A stretch of 15,161 nt of DNA from Desulfamplus sp. (GTDB lineage Bacteria > Desulfobacterota > Desulfobacteria > Desulfobacterales > Desulfobacteraceae). Position 1 is the first letter of the stretch. Each line of letters begins with the position of its first letter. Below, in pieces: positions 1 to 7,162 of the stretch. The stretch spans positions 1 to 15,161 of the forward strand of contig JADFYT010000023.1 of the NCBI GenBank assembly GCA_015232935.1, read 5' to 3'. The notes below the pieces were generated by a model. The model was not told where the DNA came from, searched no databases, and saw only the letters and a list, made by a program, of their open reading frames with translations. A program made the translations under genes and the position numbers.

Positions 1-372
1 AAAAAGGCGGCCTAATTGGCGAAGGTATTGATTCCTTTTCTTCTTTCTATGAATGTCATTCGATGGAGGCATAGAAGAGTTACTCGAATTCGTTCTCAAC
101 TTCTCCTCAAGTTCTTCCTGTCCATGGCTCATACGAATAACCTCGCTACGCAAAAATACGTTCTCTTTCCAGAGCAGATCAATTATCCGATTCGCCTCTT
201 CAAGGTTTAACACTTCAGGTTTTCGCAGAAAACTCATTTCCATTCTTGTTTTGTACCCCTCCATAGTTCTTGCAAACAACATAAACAACACATCAGGAAT
301 GAGGATAGCCATCTGTTTCAAAGACAAGGCCGAATTAACTATCCAGGTTATTTCTGCCCCATTCCTTATCAT
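1..372 (-). CDS. IS66-family transposase, N-terminal part (runs off window)
   Basis: This open frame enters from the window edge and is read on the minus strand; 124 codons are visible. Residues about 55-75 are a short coiled-coil-like stretch (EEANRIIDLLWKENVFLRSE), followed by the family hallmark KLRTNSSNSSMPPSND and a basic run (HRKKKR). This leucine-zipper-like helix followed by TNSSNSSxPPS is typical of the N-terminus of IS66 TnpC transposases. The zinc-finger and DDE catalytic domains would lie beyond position 1. The start is uncertain: in-frame ATGs lie at 372, 312, 282, 264 and 243, none with a good ribosome binding site. A small hairpin (GGAAG/CTTCC) lies just upstream, near 388-403. 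Whether the full gene is intact cannot be seen. Confidence 0.8.
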   Translation of the reverse strand, partial: MIRNGAEITWIVNSALSLKQMAILIPDVLFMLFARTMEGYKTRMEMSFLRKPEVLNLEEANRIIDLLWKENVFLRSEVIRMSHGQEELEEKLRTNSSNSSMPPSNDIHRKKKRNQYLRQLGRLF

Positions 373-448
373 AAATTCTCAAAAATGGAAGGAAAAACTT
401 CCTTTACATTCACCGATGCCATATATTGGGAGGTAGGTGAACGATTAC
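1..448 (-). mobile_element. IS66-family insertion sequence, one end (continues left of window)
   Basis: The minus strand encodes the start of an IS66-type transposase. Just upstream of it, reading inward from 448, is GTAATCGTTCACCTAC, whose GTAA start fits the terminal GTAA known for IS66-family ends, so 448 is taken as the element terminus. If so, 449-456 (AAAAGATT) would be one copy of the 8-bp target duplication; the other copy and other end are outside the window. There is no tnpA/tnpB ahead of the transposase, which suggests a single-ORF (ISBst12-like) member. The terminus is inferred, not proven. Confidence 0.6.
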
Positions 449-483
449 AAAAGATTTTATTGCACCTATTTTGCACCTGAGCA

Positions 484-520
484 TAAAAAAAGGGCTACAG
501 CCAAATCACTGTAACCCTTT
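484..520 (-). terminator. Rho-independent terminator after tRNA-Arg
   Basis: On the minus strand, AAAGGGTTACAG pairs with CTGTAGCCCTTT (one internal mismatch, 8-nt loop) and runs straight into a T7 tract (484-490). It lies 10 bases past the CCA end of tRNA-Arg and separates the tRNA from the IS66 element. Confidence 0.9.
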
Positions 521-529
521 GATTTTATA

Positions 530-606
<77 letters not shown>

Positions 607-618
607 AAACGAGTTGTC

Positions 619-647
619 TATATACTAAAATCATTACCCTATGTCCA
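619..647 (-). promoter_or_regulatory. Sigma-70 promoter of tRNA-Arg
   Basis: On the minus strand there is TGGACA (642-647), a 17-bp spacer, and TATATA (619-624). It lies 12 bp before the tRNA 5' end at 606, so transcription would start only a few bases before the mature tRNA. Confidence 0.6.
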
Positions 648-701
648 TAAAAAAATTCTTCTTCTTAAAAAAATTTTTTATTCGAAATTTGTCTCAGTTT
701 G

Positions 702-730
702 GTCTATTGTGGCATAGTTTGCTAATAGAC
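702..730. repeat. Inverted repeat upstream of rpoH
   Basis: GTCTATT (702-708) and AATAGAC (724-730) form a perfect 7-bp inverted repeat 33 bp before the rpoH start. It overlaps a possible extended -10 (TGCTAATAG, 720-728). It could be an operator or chance; no known regulator site is recognised. Confidence 0.3.
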
Positions 731-762
731 AAAAAAACTTCAACAGAGAGACATATAAGAAA

Positions 763-1869
763 ATGGATAATGATAATACTGAAAAAGATAATGTAAATCA
801 GGAAGCTATTCTCGAAGAAGATGATGAGGACGAGCTTGTTAAAGACGAAGATATCCTGCTTGAAGATGACGAAAATCTGAACCAGGATGATGATATTGTT
901 ATTCCTGATAATTTTGTGGTTATTGAAGATCTCCTTAATGAGGATACATCGGTTGACAGAGCAGATTTTTTACTTCCTGTCAAAAAACACTCATCATCGG
1001 CCAATCATGCTCTGGTAAAATCTGATCCTCTCCAGAGTTATCTTGCTGAAATCAACAGATACAGACTTCTTACCAGAGATGAAGAGGTGATGCTTGGACA
1101 AAAAATCCAGGAAGAAAATGACAGCGAATCAGCATATGTAATGGTGACTTCCAATCTAAGGCTTGTGGTGAAGATTGCACTTGAATTTCAGAGGGTATGG
1201 ATGCAGAATCTGCTTGATCTGATTCAGGAGGGCAATATTGGCCTTGTACAGGCAGTAAAAAAATTTGATCCCTATAAGAATGTTAAATTTTCCTATTATG
1301 CATCATTTTGGATTAAAGCCTATATCCTCAAATTTATTATGGATAACTGGAGATTGGTTAAAATAGGCACAACCCAGGGACAAAGAAAGCTCTTTTTCAG
1401 ACTGAAAAAAGAAAAACAGCGATTAATAGATGAAGGGTTTGATCCAAGGCCCAAGCTCCTTTCTGAGCGGATGGGGGTTTCTGAACAGGAAATTGTGGAT
1501 ATGGATCAACGCCTGGATGGATGGGATCTTTCTCTTGACGAGCCGGTCAAGGATGATTCAAATACAGAAAGAATTGAGTTCATTAACAACGAAACTGACT
1601 CGACTGAAGACAGGGTTGCAAGAAAACAGATTGAAGATATACTACACACACGAGTCAATGAGTTTAAAAAGAGTCTCAAGCCAAGAGAACTTGAAATATT
1701 TGAAAAAAGAATATTCTCAGATGAGCCTTTGACTCTCCAGGAGATCGGGGAAGTTTATAACATATCAAGAGAAAGGGTACGTCAGATAGAAAATAATATT
1801 ATAAAAAAAATGAAGGAATATTTCAAAAACAAGATTCCGGATTTTGAAGAATATGACCACAATTCATAA
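763..1869 (+). CDS. rpoH: RNA polymerase sigma-32 (heat-shock) factor
   Basis: This is a sigma-70-family factor of the RpoH type that directs RNA polymerase to heat-shock promoters. Of 368 residues, about 131-200 form region 2 (NLRLVVKIALEFQR, then DLIQEGNIGLVQAVKKFDP). Residues 207-216 carry QRKLFFRLKK, which closely matches the RpoH box that separates sigma-32 from RpoD and FliA. Residues 323-354 are region 4 with the helix-turn-helix (LTLQEIGEVYNISRERVRQI). The first 85 or so residues are an extension very rich in Asp and Glu (runs such as LEEDDEDELVKDED), absent from the roughly 285-residue E. coli protein. The ATG at 763 has only a weak purine-rich ribosome site (about 745-750). The gene stands alone after the divergent tRNA-Arg, and its stop is 64 bp before the TPR gene. 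Confidence 0.9.
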   Translation: MDNDNTEKDNVNQEAILEEDDEDELVKDEDILLEDDENLNQDDDIVIPDNFVVIEDLLNEDTSVDRADFLLPVKKHSSSANHALVKSDPLQSYLAEINRYRLLTRDEEVMLGQKIQEENDSESAYVMVTSNLRLVVKIALEFQRVWMQNLLDLIQEGNIGLVQAVKKFDPYKNVKFSYYASFWIKAYILKFIMDNWRLVKIGTTQGQRKLFFRLKKEKQRLIDEGFDPRPKLLSERMGVSEQEIVDMDQRLDGWDLSLDEPVKDDSNTERIEFINNETDSTEDRVARKQIEDILHTRVNEFKKSLKPRELEIFEKRIFSDEPLTLQEIGEVYNISRERVRQIENNIIKKMKEYFKNKIPDFEEYDHNS

Positions 1870-1933
1870 AATTCAATACCATCAAAAAGCACAATAACTC
1901 ATCAAAATCACATCGGGAGCCTGTCATAACAGC

Positions 1934-3805
1934 ATGAAACAACACTTAAAGTATTTTTCATTATCCATATTTTTTTTGGTAAATGCATTGATTGGACTAT
2001 CTCTGTCTGGATGCGGATCTTTAATCAAAAGCACGCCTCAAAAGACTGAAATAACACAAAAACATGCCAAGACCCCATCAGAAGATTCGTCAAAAATTGA
2101 TGGTGAAACAGTTAGAGATATGATCAAGGAAGAGGATCAACTCAATGCAGATGACGAGATGAATACAGAAGATCAAGACTTTTCCCAATCAGCATACTAC
2201 TATTATATAAAATCAGAACGCCATAAACAAAAAGGAGAGACCGCTCTTGCCATTGATGCTCTTCAACAGGCCATAGATAATGACCCTGAATCCATTTACC
2301 TGAAAAAAAGCATGATTTTTCTGCGTCTGATCAACAAGGATAATGTAAATGCCATTACAGTTGCCAGAGATCTTGCTCAAAAACATCCTGACAATGAGGA
2401 TATACTGCTTATTCTTGCCAAATTGAATCTTCAACTCAATAATTTAAATGAAGCAAAGACTCTTTACGAACGCATCATTGAACTCAACCCTCAAAACCAT
2501 GATGCTTATATTGTGCTTGGCAACCTTTATATGGAAAATAATGGTTCTGAAAAGGCTTTACGGCTATTTTCTGAAATGGTCGGCCACTTTCCCGAATCAT
2601 ATGCCGCCCATTTTTTTCTTGGAAAAGTCAATGTTCAAAAGAAAAACTTTATTCAAGCTGAAAAATCGTTACTAAGAAGCATTGAGTTAAAAAAAGATCT
2701 TGTAGAGCCAAGATTTGAACTGATTGCGATTTACAAGTCTAACTACAGATCACAAAAGGACTCAGACAAGAAGGTTATCGCTCTATATGAGGATATCCTC
2801 AAGATTGATAAAAACAATATTAAAGCATCTATAGAATTGCCCCTTTTTCTCTATAAAAAGGGTGAAAAATCAAAAGCATCCAGAATGTTTGTTGTTTTTG
2901 GCCAACAATACAAAAACAACGAAACCATGATGATGGCAACGGCAAAAGAGATCATTAATAACCAGAAAAGCGATGATGCGATCATTGTTTTTACTGAAAT
3001 CCTGAAGGGTGACCCCCAAAATTCATCTTTACACTATATTGCGGGAGTTGTGTTTGACTCTCTTAAGGAGAGTAAAAAAGCAATATCCCATTTTCTGAAG
3101 GTAACTTCTGATTCCGAACAATATAAAAAGTCAATTTTTCATATTGCATATATTTACAGTCAGATGAAGCAGCCTGAAAAGTCAATTGAATTTCTGGAAT
3201 CAAAGCTGAGCCAACTCTCTGACGATACTGAACTGATTGCCTATCTTGCTGCTTTTTATGAAGAGACAAACCAGCTTGACAAGGCTTTTGCCTTGCTTCA
3301 AAAGGGACTTGTCGTCTCTCCTGACGATACAGAGCTTCTATTCAGAACGGGAATCATCGCGGATAAATCCGGTGACAAGGATGGATGCATAAAGGCAATG
3401 AAACGGGTTATTGAGCTTGACCCTGATCACTCCAGTGCTCTTAACTATCTTGGATACACCTATGCAGAGCTTGGGACAAACCTTGATGAAGCTGAGGTGC
3501 TTGTTACCAGATCCCTGGAACTCAAACCCAATGACGGGTATATTACTGACAGCCTTGGATGGGTCTATTATAAAAAAGGTATGTATGATAAGGCCATTGA
3601 AATCCTTGAGAAGGCTGTAATGCTTTCATCAGAAGATCCTGTTATAACCGAGCACCTTGCTGATGCATACAGGGAAAAGAAAATGTACAGTCAGGCTCTT
3701 GAAGCCTACAGAAAGGCTCTTTCTAAAAATCAGAATCCTGAGAATAAAACAGCACTGGAAAAAAAGATTGATGAAATAACAAATATGATCAAGAAGCAAA
3801 ATTAA
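1934..3805 (+). CDS. TPR-repeat outer-membrane lipoprotein
   Basis: This 623-residue protein begins with a lipoprotein signal: a basic MKQHLK start, a hydrophobic core, and lipobox LSGC with Cys27 followed by Gly. That predicts export and probable outer-membrane anchoring. Residues about 40-85 are a polar, acidic linker. From about residue 85 to the end come many tandem tetratricopeptide repeats, seen as A-x3-Y/F...A-x3-hydrophobic patterns ending in DP or NP (for example ALAIDALQQAIDNDPES, LNEAKTLYERIIELNPQNH, DGCIKAMKRVIELDPDHS). TPR arrays are protein-interaction scaffolds; the partner is unknown. It sits 64 bp after rpoH and directly before a LolB-like lipoprotein gene, which suggests a role in envelope assembly, though that is inference. 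A GGGAG at 1915-1919 is the only ribosome-site candidate and is rather distant (14 nt). Confidence 0.85.
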   Translation: MKQHLKYFSLSIFFLVNALIGLSLSGCGSLIKSTPQKTEITQKHAKTPSEDSSKIDGETVRDMIKEEDQLNADDEMNTEDQDFSQSAYYYYIKSERHKQKGETALAIDALQQAIDNDPESIYLKKSMIFLRLINKDNVNAITVARDLAQKHPDNEDILLILAKLNLQLNNLNEAKTLYERIIELNPQNHDAYIVLGNLYMENNGSEKALRLFSEMVGHFPESYAAHFFLGKVNVQKKNFIQAEKSLLRSIELKKDLVEPRFELIAIYKSNYRSQKDSDKKVIALYEDILKIDKNNIKASIELPLFLYKKGEKSKASRMFVVFGQQYKNNETMMMATAKEIINNQKSDDAIIVFTEILKGDPQNSSLHYIAGVVFDSLKESKKAISHFLKVTSDSEQYKKSIFHIAYIYSQMKQPEKSIEFLESKLSQLSDDTELIAYLAAFYEETNQLDKAFALLQKGLVVSPDDTELLFRTGIIADKSGDKDGCIKAMKRVIELDPDHSSALNYLGYTYAELGTNLDEAEVLVTRSLELKPNDGYITDSLGWVYYKKGMYDKAIEILEKAVMLSSEDPVITEHLADAYREKKMYSQALEAYRKALSKNQNPENKTALEKKIDEITNMIKKQN

Positions 3806-3811
3806 GGAAAT

Positions 3812-3885
3812 AAACCTTCATGACCGCTATCTGGCTATCCCGAATTATGAAAATCATAATGAATTTTAATGGTAAGATAATAATG
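3812..3885 (+). repeat. Dispersed intergenic repeat, copy A
   Basis: The core 3812-3872 matches copy B (4805-4865) at 49 of 61 positions without gaps. Shared blocks are AACCTTCATGACCG, CCCGAAT and ATGAAAATCA. Its tail ATGGTAAGATAATAAT matches the tails of the copies near 7113 and 9322. It lies between the TPR and LolB-like genes and provides the first ATG (3820) of the following open frame. Confidence 0.85.
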
Positions 3886-4779
3886 TTGTTTTTTATGGCT
3901 CGGAAATTCCAATCCCAAAATAATCGCAGCAGATCTTCTTGTGTTCCTGCCCGGACATTTCAATCAGGCATTGATTGCAGCGAAGCTTTCCATGTTCCTG
4001 TCAGAGTGGTCATGTTGTCGCTTGTTTTTATATTGATCGCAACAACACTCTTTACAGGATGTTCCATCACACAGCAGCCATCCTATATCAATAGTACAGA
4101 AACAAACGAAGCCCTGAAGGTTTTGCAACAGATAAAGAGTATAAACAAGGAGATCAAAACCTGCAAAGGCTCCGGATGGATAACCATTGCAGACACGCAA
4201 CAGACAACAAAATTCAGGATGGCCTGGGCAGCTTCTTTTCCCGACAAGATTCGCCTGACTCTCTTGAGTGCCGGCCATCCGGTTGAGACAATCCTTGCGG
4301 ACGGCAAGACAGTTACATTCATCTCTCATACTGGAAAACACAACACAAAGAAGGTTAACTCAAAAAATCCATCTTTGAAAGAGGTTGTCTCCATACCTGT
4401 AAAAATGCAGGATATTCTCTCTATTTTTGCAGGAAGGGTACCTGTTGGCAAATTTGACATTGCCACTATTGCTCAGGTAACCGACTCTGCCCAATCAACT
4501 GATACAATGTTGATTCTTAAAAAAAGGTGGAATGGAGAATCTCAAAATATTGTCATAGGTCCTCAAAATAAAATACTCGGTTTTTCCCTGATAGACGAAC
4601 ATAGAAAACTTATTCACAGTGTATTTAATCAACAATACAAAAACTTTGACTCATTTTCGATACCGGCAAAAGTAAAAGTCAGGGATAATGAAGGCAGGGC
4701 AATTGACTTTGAGATAACCAGCTATCAACCCAATATCCAGATCAGACCGGATATGTTTGTCTTGACAGAATCAAGATAA
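3820..4779 (+). CDS. LolB-like (DUF4292-type) outer-membrane lipoprotein, start uncertain
   Basis: The conserved part begins near codon 65 (4012): a hydrophobic segment with lipobox LFTGC (Cys81 of the long frame), then a mature domain of about 238 residues. Features such as GSGWITI, FRMAWAASFPDKIRLTLLSA and TILADGKTV resemble the beta-rich lipid-binding fold of LolB and DUF4292 proteins, which carry lipoproteins to the outer membrane; the family call is by resemblance. The coordinates give the longest open frame. Codons 1-19 are translated copy A of the dispersed repeat, and codons about 30-61 are a 17-residue tandem duplication, so the natural start could be 3895 or 4012. Starting at 4012 would leave a signal peptide with no basic residue, which is why the longer frame is kept. 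AAGGA at 3804-3808 could serve 3820. It lies between the TPR lipoprotein and mrp. Confidence 0.65.
   Translation: MTAIWLSRIMKIIMNFNGKIIMLFFMARKFQSQNNRSRSSCVPARTFQSGIDCSEAFHVPVRVVMLSLVFILIATTLFTGCSITQQPSYINSTETNEALKVLQQIKSINKEIKTCKGSGWITIADTQQTTKFRMAWAASFPDKIRLTLLSAGHPVETILADGKTVTFISHTGKHNTKKVNSKNPSLKEVVSIPVKMQDILSIFAGRVPVGKFDIATIAQVTDSAQSTDTMLILKKRWNGESQNIVIGPQNKILGFSLIDEHRKLIHSVFNQQYKNFDSFSIPAKVKVRDNEGRAIDFEITSYQPNIQIRPDMFVLTESR
3907..4002 (+). repeat. Two-unit imperfect tandem repeat (45-bp units, 51-bp period)
   Basis: Unit 1 (3907-3951) and unit 2 (3958-4002) align without gaps; shared blocks are CAATC, GCAGC and TGTTCCTG. The 51-bp period is 17 codons, so the frame stays open and the translated units resemble each other (KFQS...VPAR and TFQS...VPVR). 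It lies between repeat copy A and the lipoprotein signal peptide. Confidence 0.6.
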
Positions 4780-4804
4780 TGCTCATTATGACCCGATATG
4801 GAAT

Positions 4805-4903
4805 GAACCTTCATGACCGTTGCGTGGCCACCCCGAATCATGAAAATCAAAATGCATTTTCATGACAACAAGTTTTCAGGTAGTTTTCACGGTAATAATA
4901 ATA
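4805..4903 (+). repeat. Dispersed intergenic repeat, copy B
   Basis: The best-preserved core is 4805-4865. It contains a perfect 9-bp inverted repeat, CATGAAAAT (4839-4847) and ATTTTCATG (4856-4864), around an 8-nt loop. A second inverted pair is TTCATGA (4810-4816) and TCATGAA (4838-4844). After a 25-bp stretch without match, GGTAATAATAAT (4891-4902) resembles the tail of the other copies. It fills the spacer between the LolB-like gene and mrp. Confidence 0.85.
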
Positions 4904-4931
4904 TACAAACCACAGGAGTAAAATAGATACC

Positions 4932-5801
4932 ATGCTTTATGACAGTGTTGATCAGGCAAAAAAGAAAGTTTCTGGATGCCCGTCCAGTAGCAAGAAAGCC
5001 AACCATCAGGAAGAACAGGAAAAGATGATTCAGGCATCCCTTGCCAAAATCAAACACAAGATTTTTGTCCTCAGCGGCAAGGGCGGTGTAGGAAAGAGCA
5101 GTGTATCTGCCAATCTTGCAGCAAGCCTTGCATCTAAAGGGTTCAAGACCGGCCTTATGGATGTGGATCTTCACGGCCCATCAATTGCACAGATGATGGG
5201 CATGACTCGACTGCTTGACATCTCTTCAAACAATCTTCTCGTTCCTCAGAATGCCGGAGAGAATCTGAAGGTTATCTCCATCCAGGGGTTGATGCAGGAT
5301 AAAGATCAGGCCATAATCTGGAGAGGGCCTGCCAAGACGGGCATGATCAAGCAGTTTATTGGTTCGGTGGAATGGGGTGATCTTGATTTTCTTGTTATTG
5401 ACGCGCCGCCAGGCACAGGAGATGAGCCTATATCTGTAATTCAGACCATTCCGGATGCCAAGGCAGTAATTGTCACAACACCTCAGGAAGTTGCCCTTGC
5501 CGATGTCCGCAAATCTATCTCTTTTTGTAAAACAGTAAAGATGGAGACTATTGGGATTGTAGAAAATATGGGGCCATTTAAATGCCCACACTGCAACGAG
5601 GTTATTGAACTCTTTAAAAGCGGTGGAGGAGAGACTACCGCAGAAAAAGAGGGTCTAAAATTTCTTGGATCAATTCCTTTTGACATGGCAGTTGTGACAT
5701 CTGGAGATGAAGGAGTTCCAGTGATGATGCAGAATAAGCCATCAAATTTTTCCAAAGCTTTTGAGACCATTGTGGATAACATTACAAAACAGTTACAGTA
5801 A
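4932..5801 (+). CDS. mrp: Mrp/NBP35-family P-loop ATPase, Fe-S cluster carrier
   Basis: This is a cytoplasmic ParA/MinD-superfamily ATPase that, in the ApbC/Mrp/NBP35 family, binds and transfers iron-sulfur clusters. Of 289 residues, 48-56 carry the deviant Walker A motif (SGKGGVGKS). DVDLHGPS (77-84) contains the switch I region, and VIDAPPGTGDE (155-165) is the Walker B/switch II region with the family-specific PPGTGD. ENMG (211-214) precedes the CPHC motif (Cys218 and Cys221), the cluster-binding pair. The N-terminal tail has a single Cys16, not the four-Cys ferredoxin-like motif of eukaryotic NBP35, and there is no MIP18 domain. An AGGAG at 4914-4918 is 13 nt before the ATG, a long spacing; the next in-frame Met is residue 32. 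A terminator follows the stop by 7 bp. Confidence 0.9.
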   Translation: MLYDSVDQAKKKVSGCPSSSKKANHQEEQEKMIQASLAKIKHKIFVLSGKGGVGKSSVSANLAASLASKGFKTGLMDVDLHGPSIAQMMGMTRLLDISSNNLLVPQNAGENLKVISIQGLMQDKDQAIIWRGPAKTGMIKQFIGSVEWGDLDFLVIDAPPGTGDEPISVIQTIPDAKAVIVTTPQEVALADVRKSISFCKTVKMETIGIVENMGPFKCPHCNEVIELFKSGGGETTAEKEGLKFLGSIPFDMAVVTSGDEGVPVMMQNKPSNFSKAFETIVDNITKQLQ

Positions 5802-5808
5802 GCTAACT

Positions 5809-5837
5809 CCCCCTACCTTAAAAGGACAGGGGGTTTT
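5809..5837 (+). terminator. Rho-independent terminator after mrp
   Basis: CCCCCT (5809-5814) pairs with AGGGGG (5828-5833) and is followed by TTTT. It lies 7 bp past the mrp stop and separates it from the dNTPase gene. Confidence 0.8.
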
Positions 5838-5864
5838 ATGCCATTTTTATAAATTACCGCCAAA

Positions 5865-7094
5865 ATGACGCCAAAAAATTCGTATGAACAGACTGGATGG
5901 ATGAAAGATATTCTCAATGAACGGGAAAGAGAGATCTTTTCACCCCTTGGTGCTTTCAGCGATAGTGCTATCCGCCGCATCAAGGATTCAAGAGTCGAAA
6001 ACGGGTACAGGCAAAATTTCAGTGTTGATGCTGACCGCATTTTAAACTCATTAGCCTATACTCGTTATATTGACAAGACCCAGGTCTTCTCTCTTATAAA
6101 AAATGACCATCTGACACACAGGGTTTTGCACGTACAGCTTGTGTCAAGAATAGCCAGAACAATTGGACGATATCTTGGCCTTAATGAGGATCTTATTGAG
6201 GCGGCAAGCATGGGACATGATCTTGGCCATCCTCCATTTGGTCATGATGGGGAAAAAATCCTGTCCGAACTTACCCAGCAATATGGAGCCGGTTATTTTC
6301 ATCACAATGTCCAGTCTATCCAGATTCTTGAAAAAATAGAGCAAAAAGGAAGAGGCTGGAATCTGTCGTTACAGACTCTTGATGCCATTCTCTGCCACAA
6401 TGGAGAACTTCCTGCATCCACAATCAAGCCTGCAAGAGACAAATTCGTGAAATATTCTGAATCTTCGGATCCGCATGATATCGCCTTTGAAATCCTTGAC
6501 AAAACAATCTGCAAAATGAAACTGACTGAAAAGTTAGACAACCTCTCCAGGACAGATGTGCTTCCAATGACTATGGAGGGGTGTGTTGTAAGAGTATCTG
6601 ATACGATTGCCTATATTGGAAGAGATATTGAGGATTCCATAAGGTTGAATCTAATCAAGAGAGAAGAATTGCCTTTAAATTGTGTCAATCTTCTTGGCAA
6701 TACCAATGGGACTATTGTCTATAATCTTGTAACAGATATTATTGCAACCAGCCTCAGACAGCCCTTTATTTCTTTCAGTGAAGAGATGGCTCAAGCCCTG
6801 AATGAGCTAAAAGAGTTCAATTATGAAAGAATCTACGGTAATCCTGCCATAAAAAAACATATAAAATCAGTCAAGAAGATCTATACCTACCTTTTTGAAT
6901 CTTTTTTAAATGATCTGGAAACAAACAACAGAAGGTCTATCCTGTACCGGAATTTCCTTGGCGGCCTTTCGGAAAACTATTTGCAGAATCACTCTAATGT
7001 GGAAATTGCAAGAGATTTTATAGCGGGCATGACAGACTCTTTTTTTATATCCCAGGCTCCGGACTCTCTTCATCCATCAGCAATAATAGTTTAA
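5865..7094 (+). CDS. dgt: HD-domain deoxyguanosine triphosphate triphosphohydrolase-like protein
   Basis: The dGTPase family cleaves dNTPs to the nucleoside and triphosphate, adjusting dNTP pools. The 409 residues show the family pattern: DADRILNSLAYTRYIDKTQVF (from about 55), then LTHRVLHV with the first metal-ligand His85, MGHDLGHPPFGHDGE with His118-Asp119 (116-130), and VSDTIAYIGRDIED with the fourth HD ligand Asp246. All HD metal ligands are present, so it should be active. The specificity cannot be read; the type-2 dNTPase branch is likely. The start is uncertain: neither 5865 nor the internal ATG at 5901 (Met13) has a convincing ribosome site. It follows the mrp terminator by 27 bp and precedes the UPF0280 gene in the same direction, so the two may be cotranscribed. 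Confidence 0.88.
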   Translation: MTPKNSYEQTGWMKDILNEREREIFSPLGAFSDSAIRRIKDSRVENGYRQNFSVDADRILNSLAYTRYIDKTQVFSLIKNDHLTHRVLHVQLVSRIARTIGRYLGLNEDLIEAASMGHDLGHPPFGHDGEKILSELTQQYGAGYFHHNVQSIQILEKIEQKGRGWNLSLQTLDAILCHNGELPASTIKPARDKFVKYSESSDPHDIAFEILDKTICKMKLTEKLDNLSRTDVLPMTMEGCVVRVSDTIAYIGRDIEDSIRLNLIKREELPLNCVNLLGNTNGTIVYNLVTDIIATSLRQPFISFSEEMAQALNELKEFNYERIYGNPAIKKHIKSVKKIYTYLFESFLNDLETNNRRSILYRNFLGGLSENYLQNHSNVEIARDFIAGMTDSFFISQAPDSLHPSAIIV

Positions 7095-7112
7095 AAAATA
7101 ATTTTCAAATGC

Positions 7113-7162
7113 TTTACCATGAAAATACACGTTGATTTTCGTAATTCGGGGTGGCTGTTATA
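7113..7162 (-). repeat. Dispersed intergenic repeat, copy C (partial)
   Basis: Read on the minus strand it gives GCCACCCCGAATTACGAAAA, then TCAACGTGTATTTTCATGGTAAAG. It aligns with copy A and B cores and shares the ATGGTAA tail of copy A. The AACCTTCATGACC head is missing. On the plus strand its GGGGTGG (7148-7154) stands 7 nt before the ATG at 7162 and probably acts as the ribosome site of the UPF0280 gene. Confidence 0.75.

Noticed and set aside
53..436. 127-codon plus-strand open frame at the left end
   Set aside because: The opposite strand encodes a clear IS66 transposase N-terminus with the TNSSNSS motif; the plus frame has no recognisable features and is its shadow.
3964..4341. 125-codon antisense frame within the LolB-like gene
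   Set aside because: Cys-rich, low-quality translation overlapping a credible lipoprotein on the other strand.
5865..7094. dNTP triphosphohydrolase as an antiphage defence gene
   Set aside because: Some dGTPases act in defence, but this one has housekeeping neighbours and no defence partner or mobile island context.
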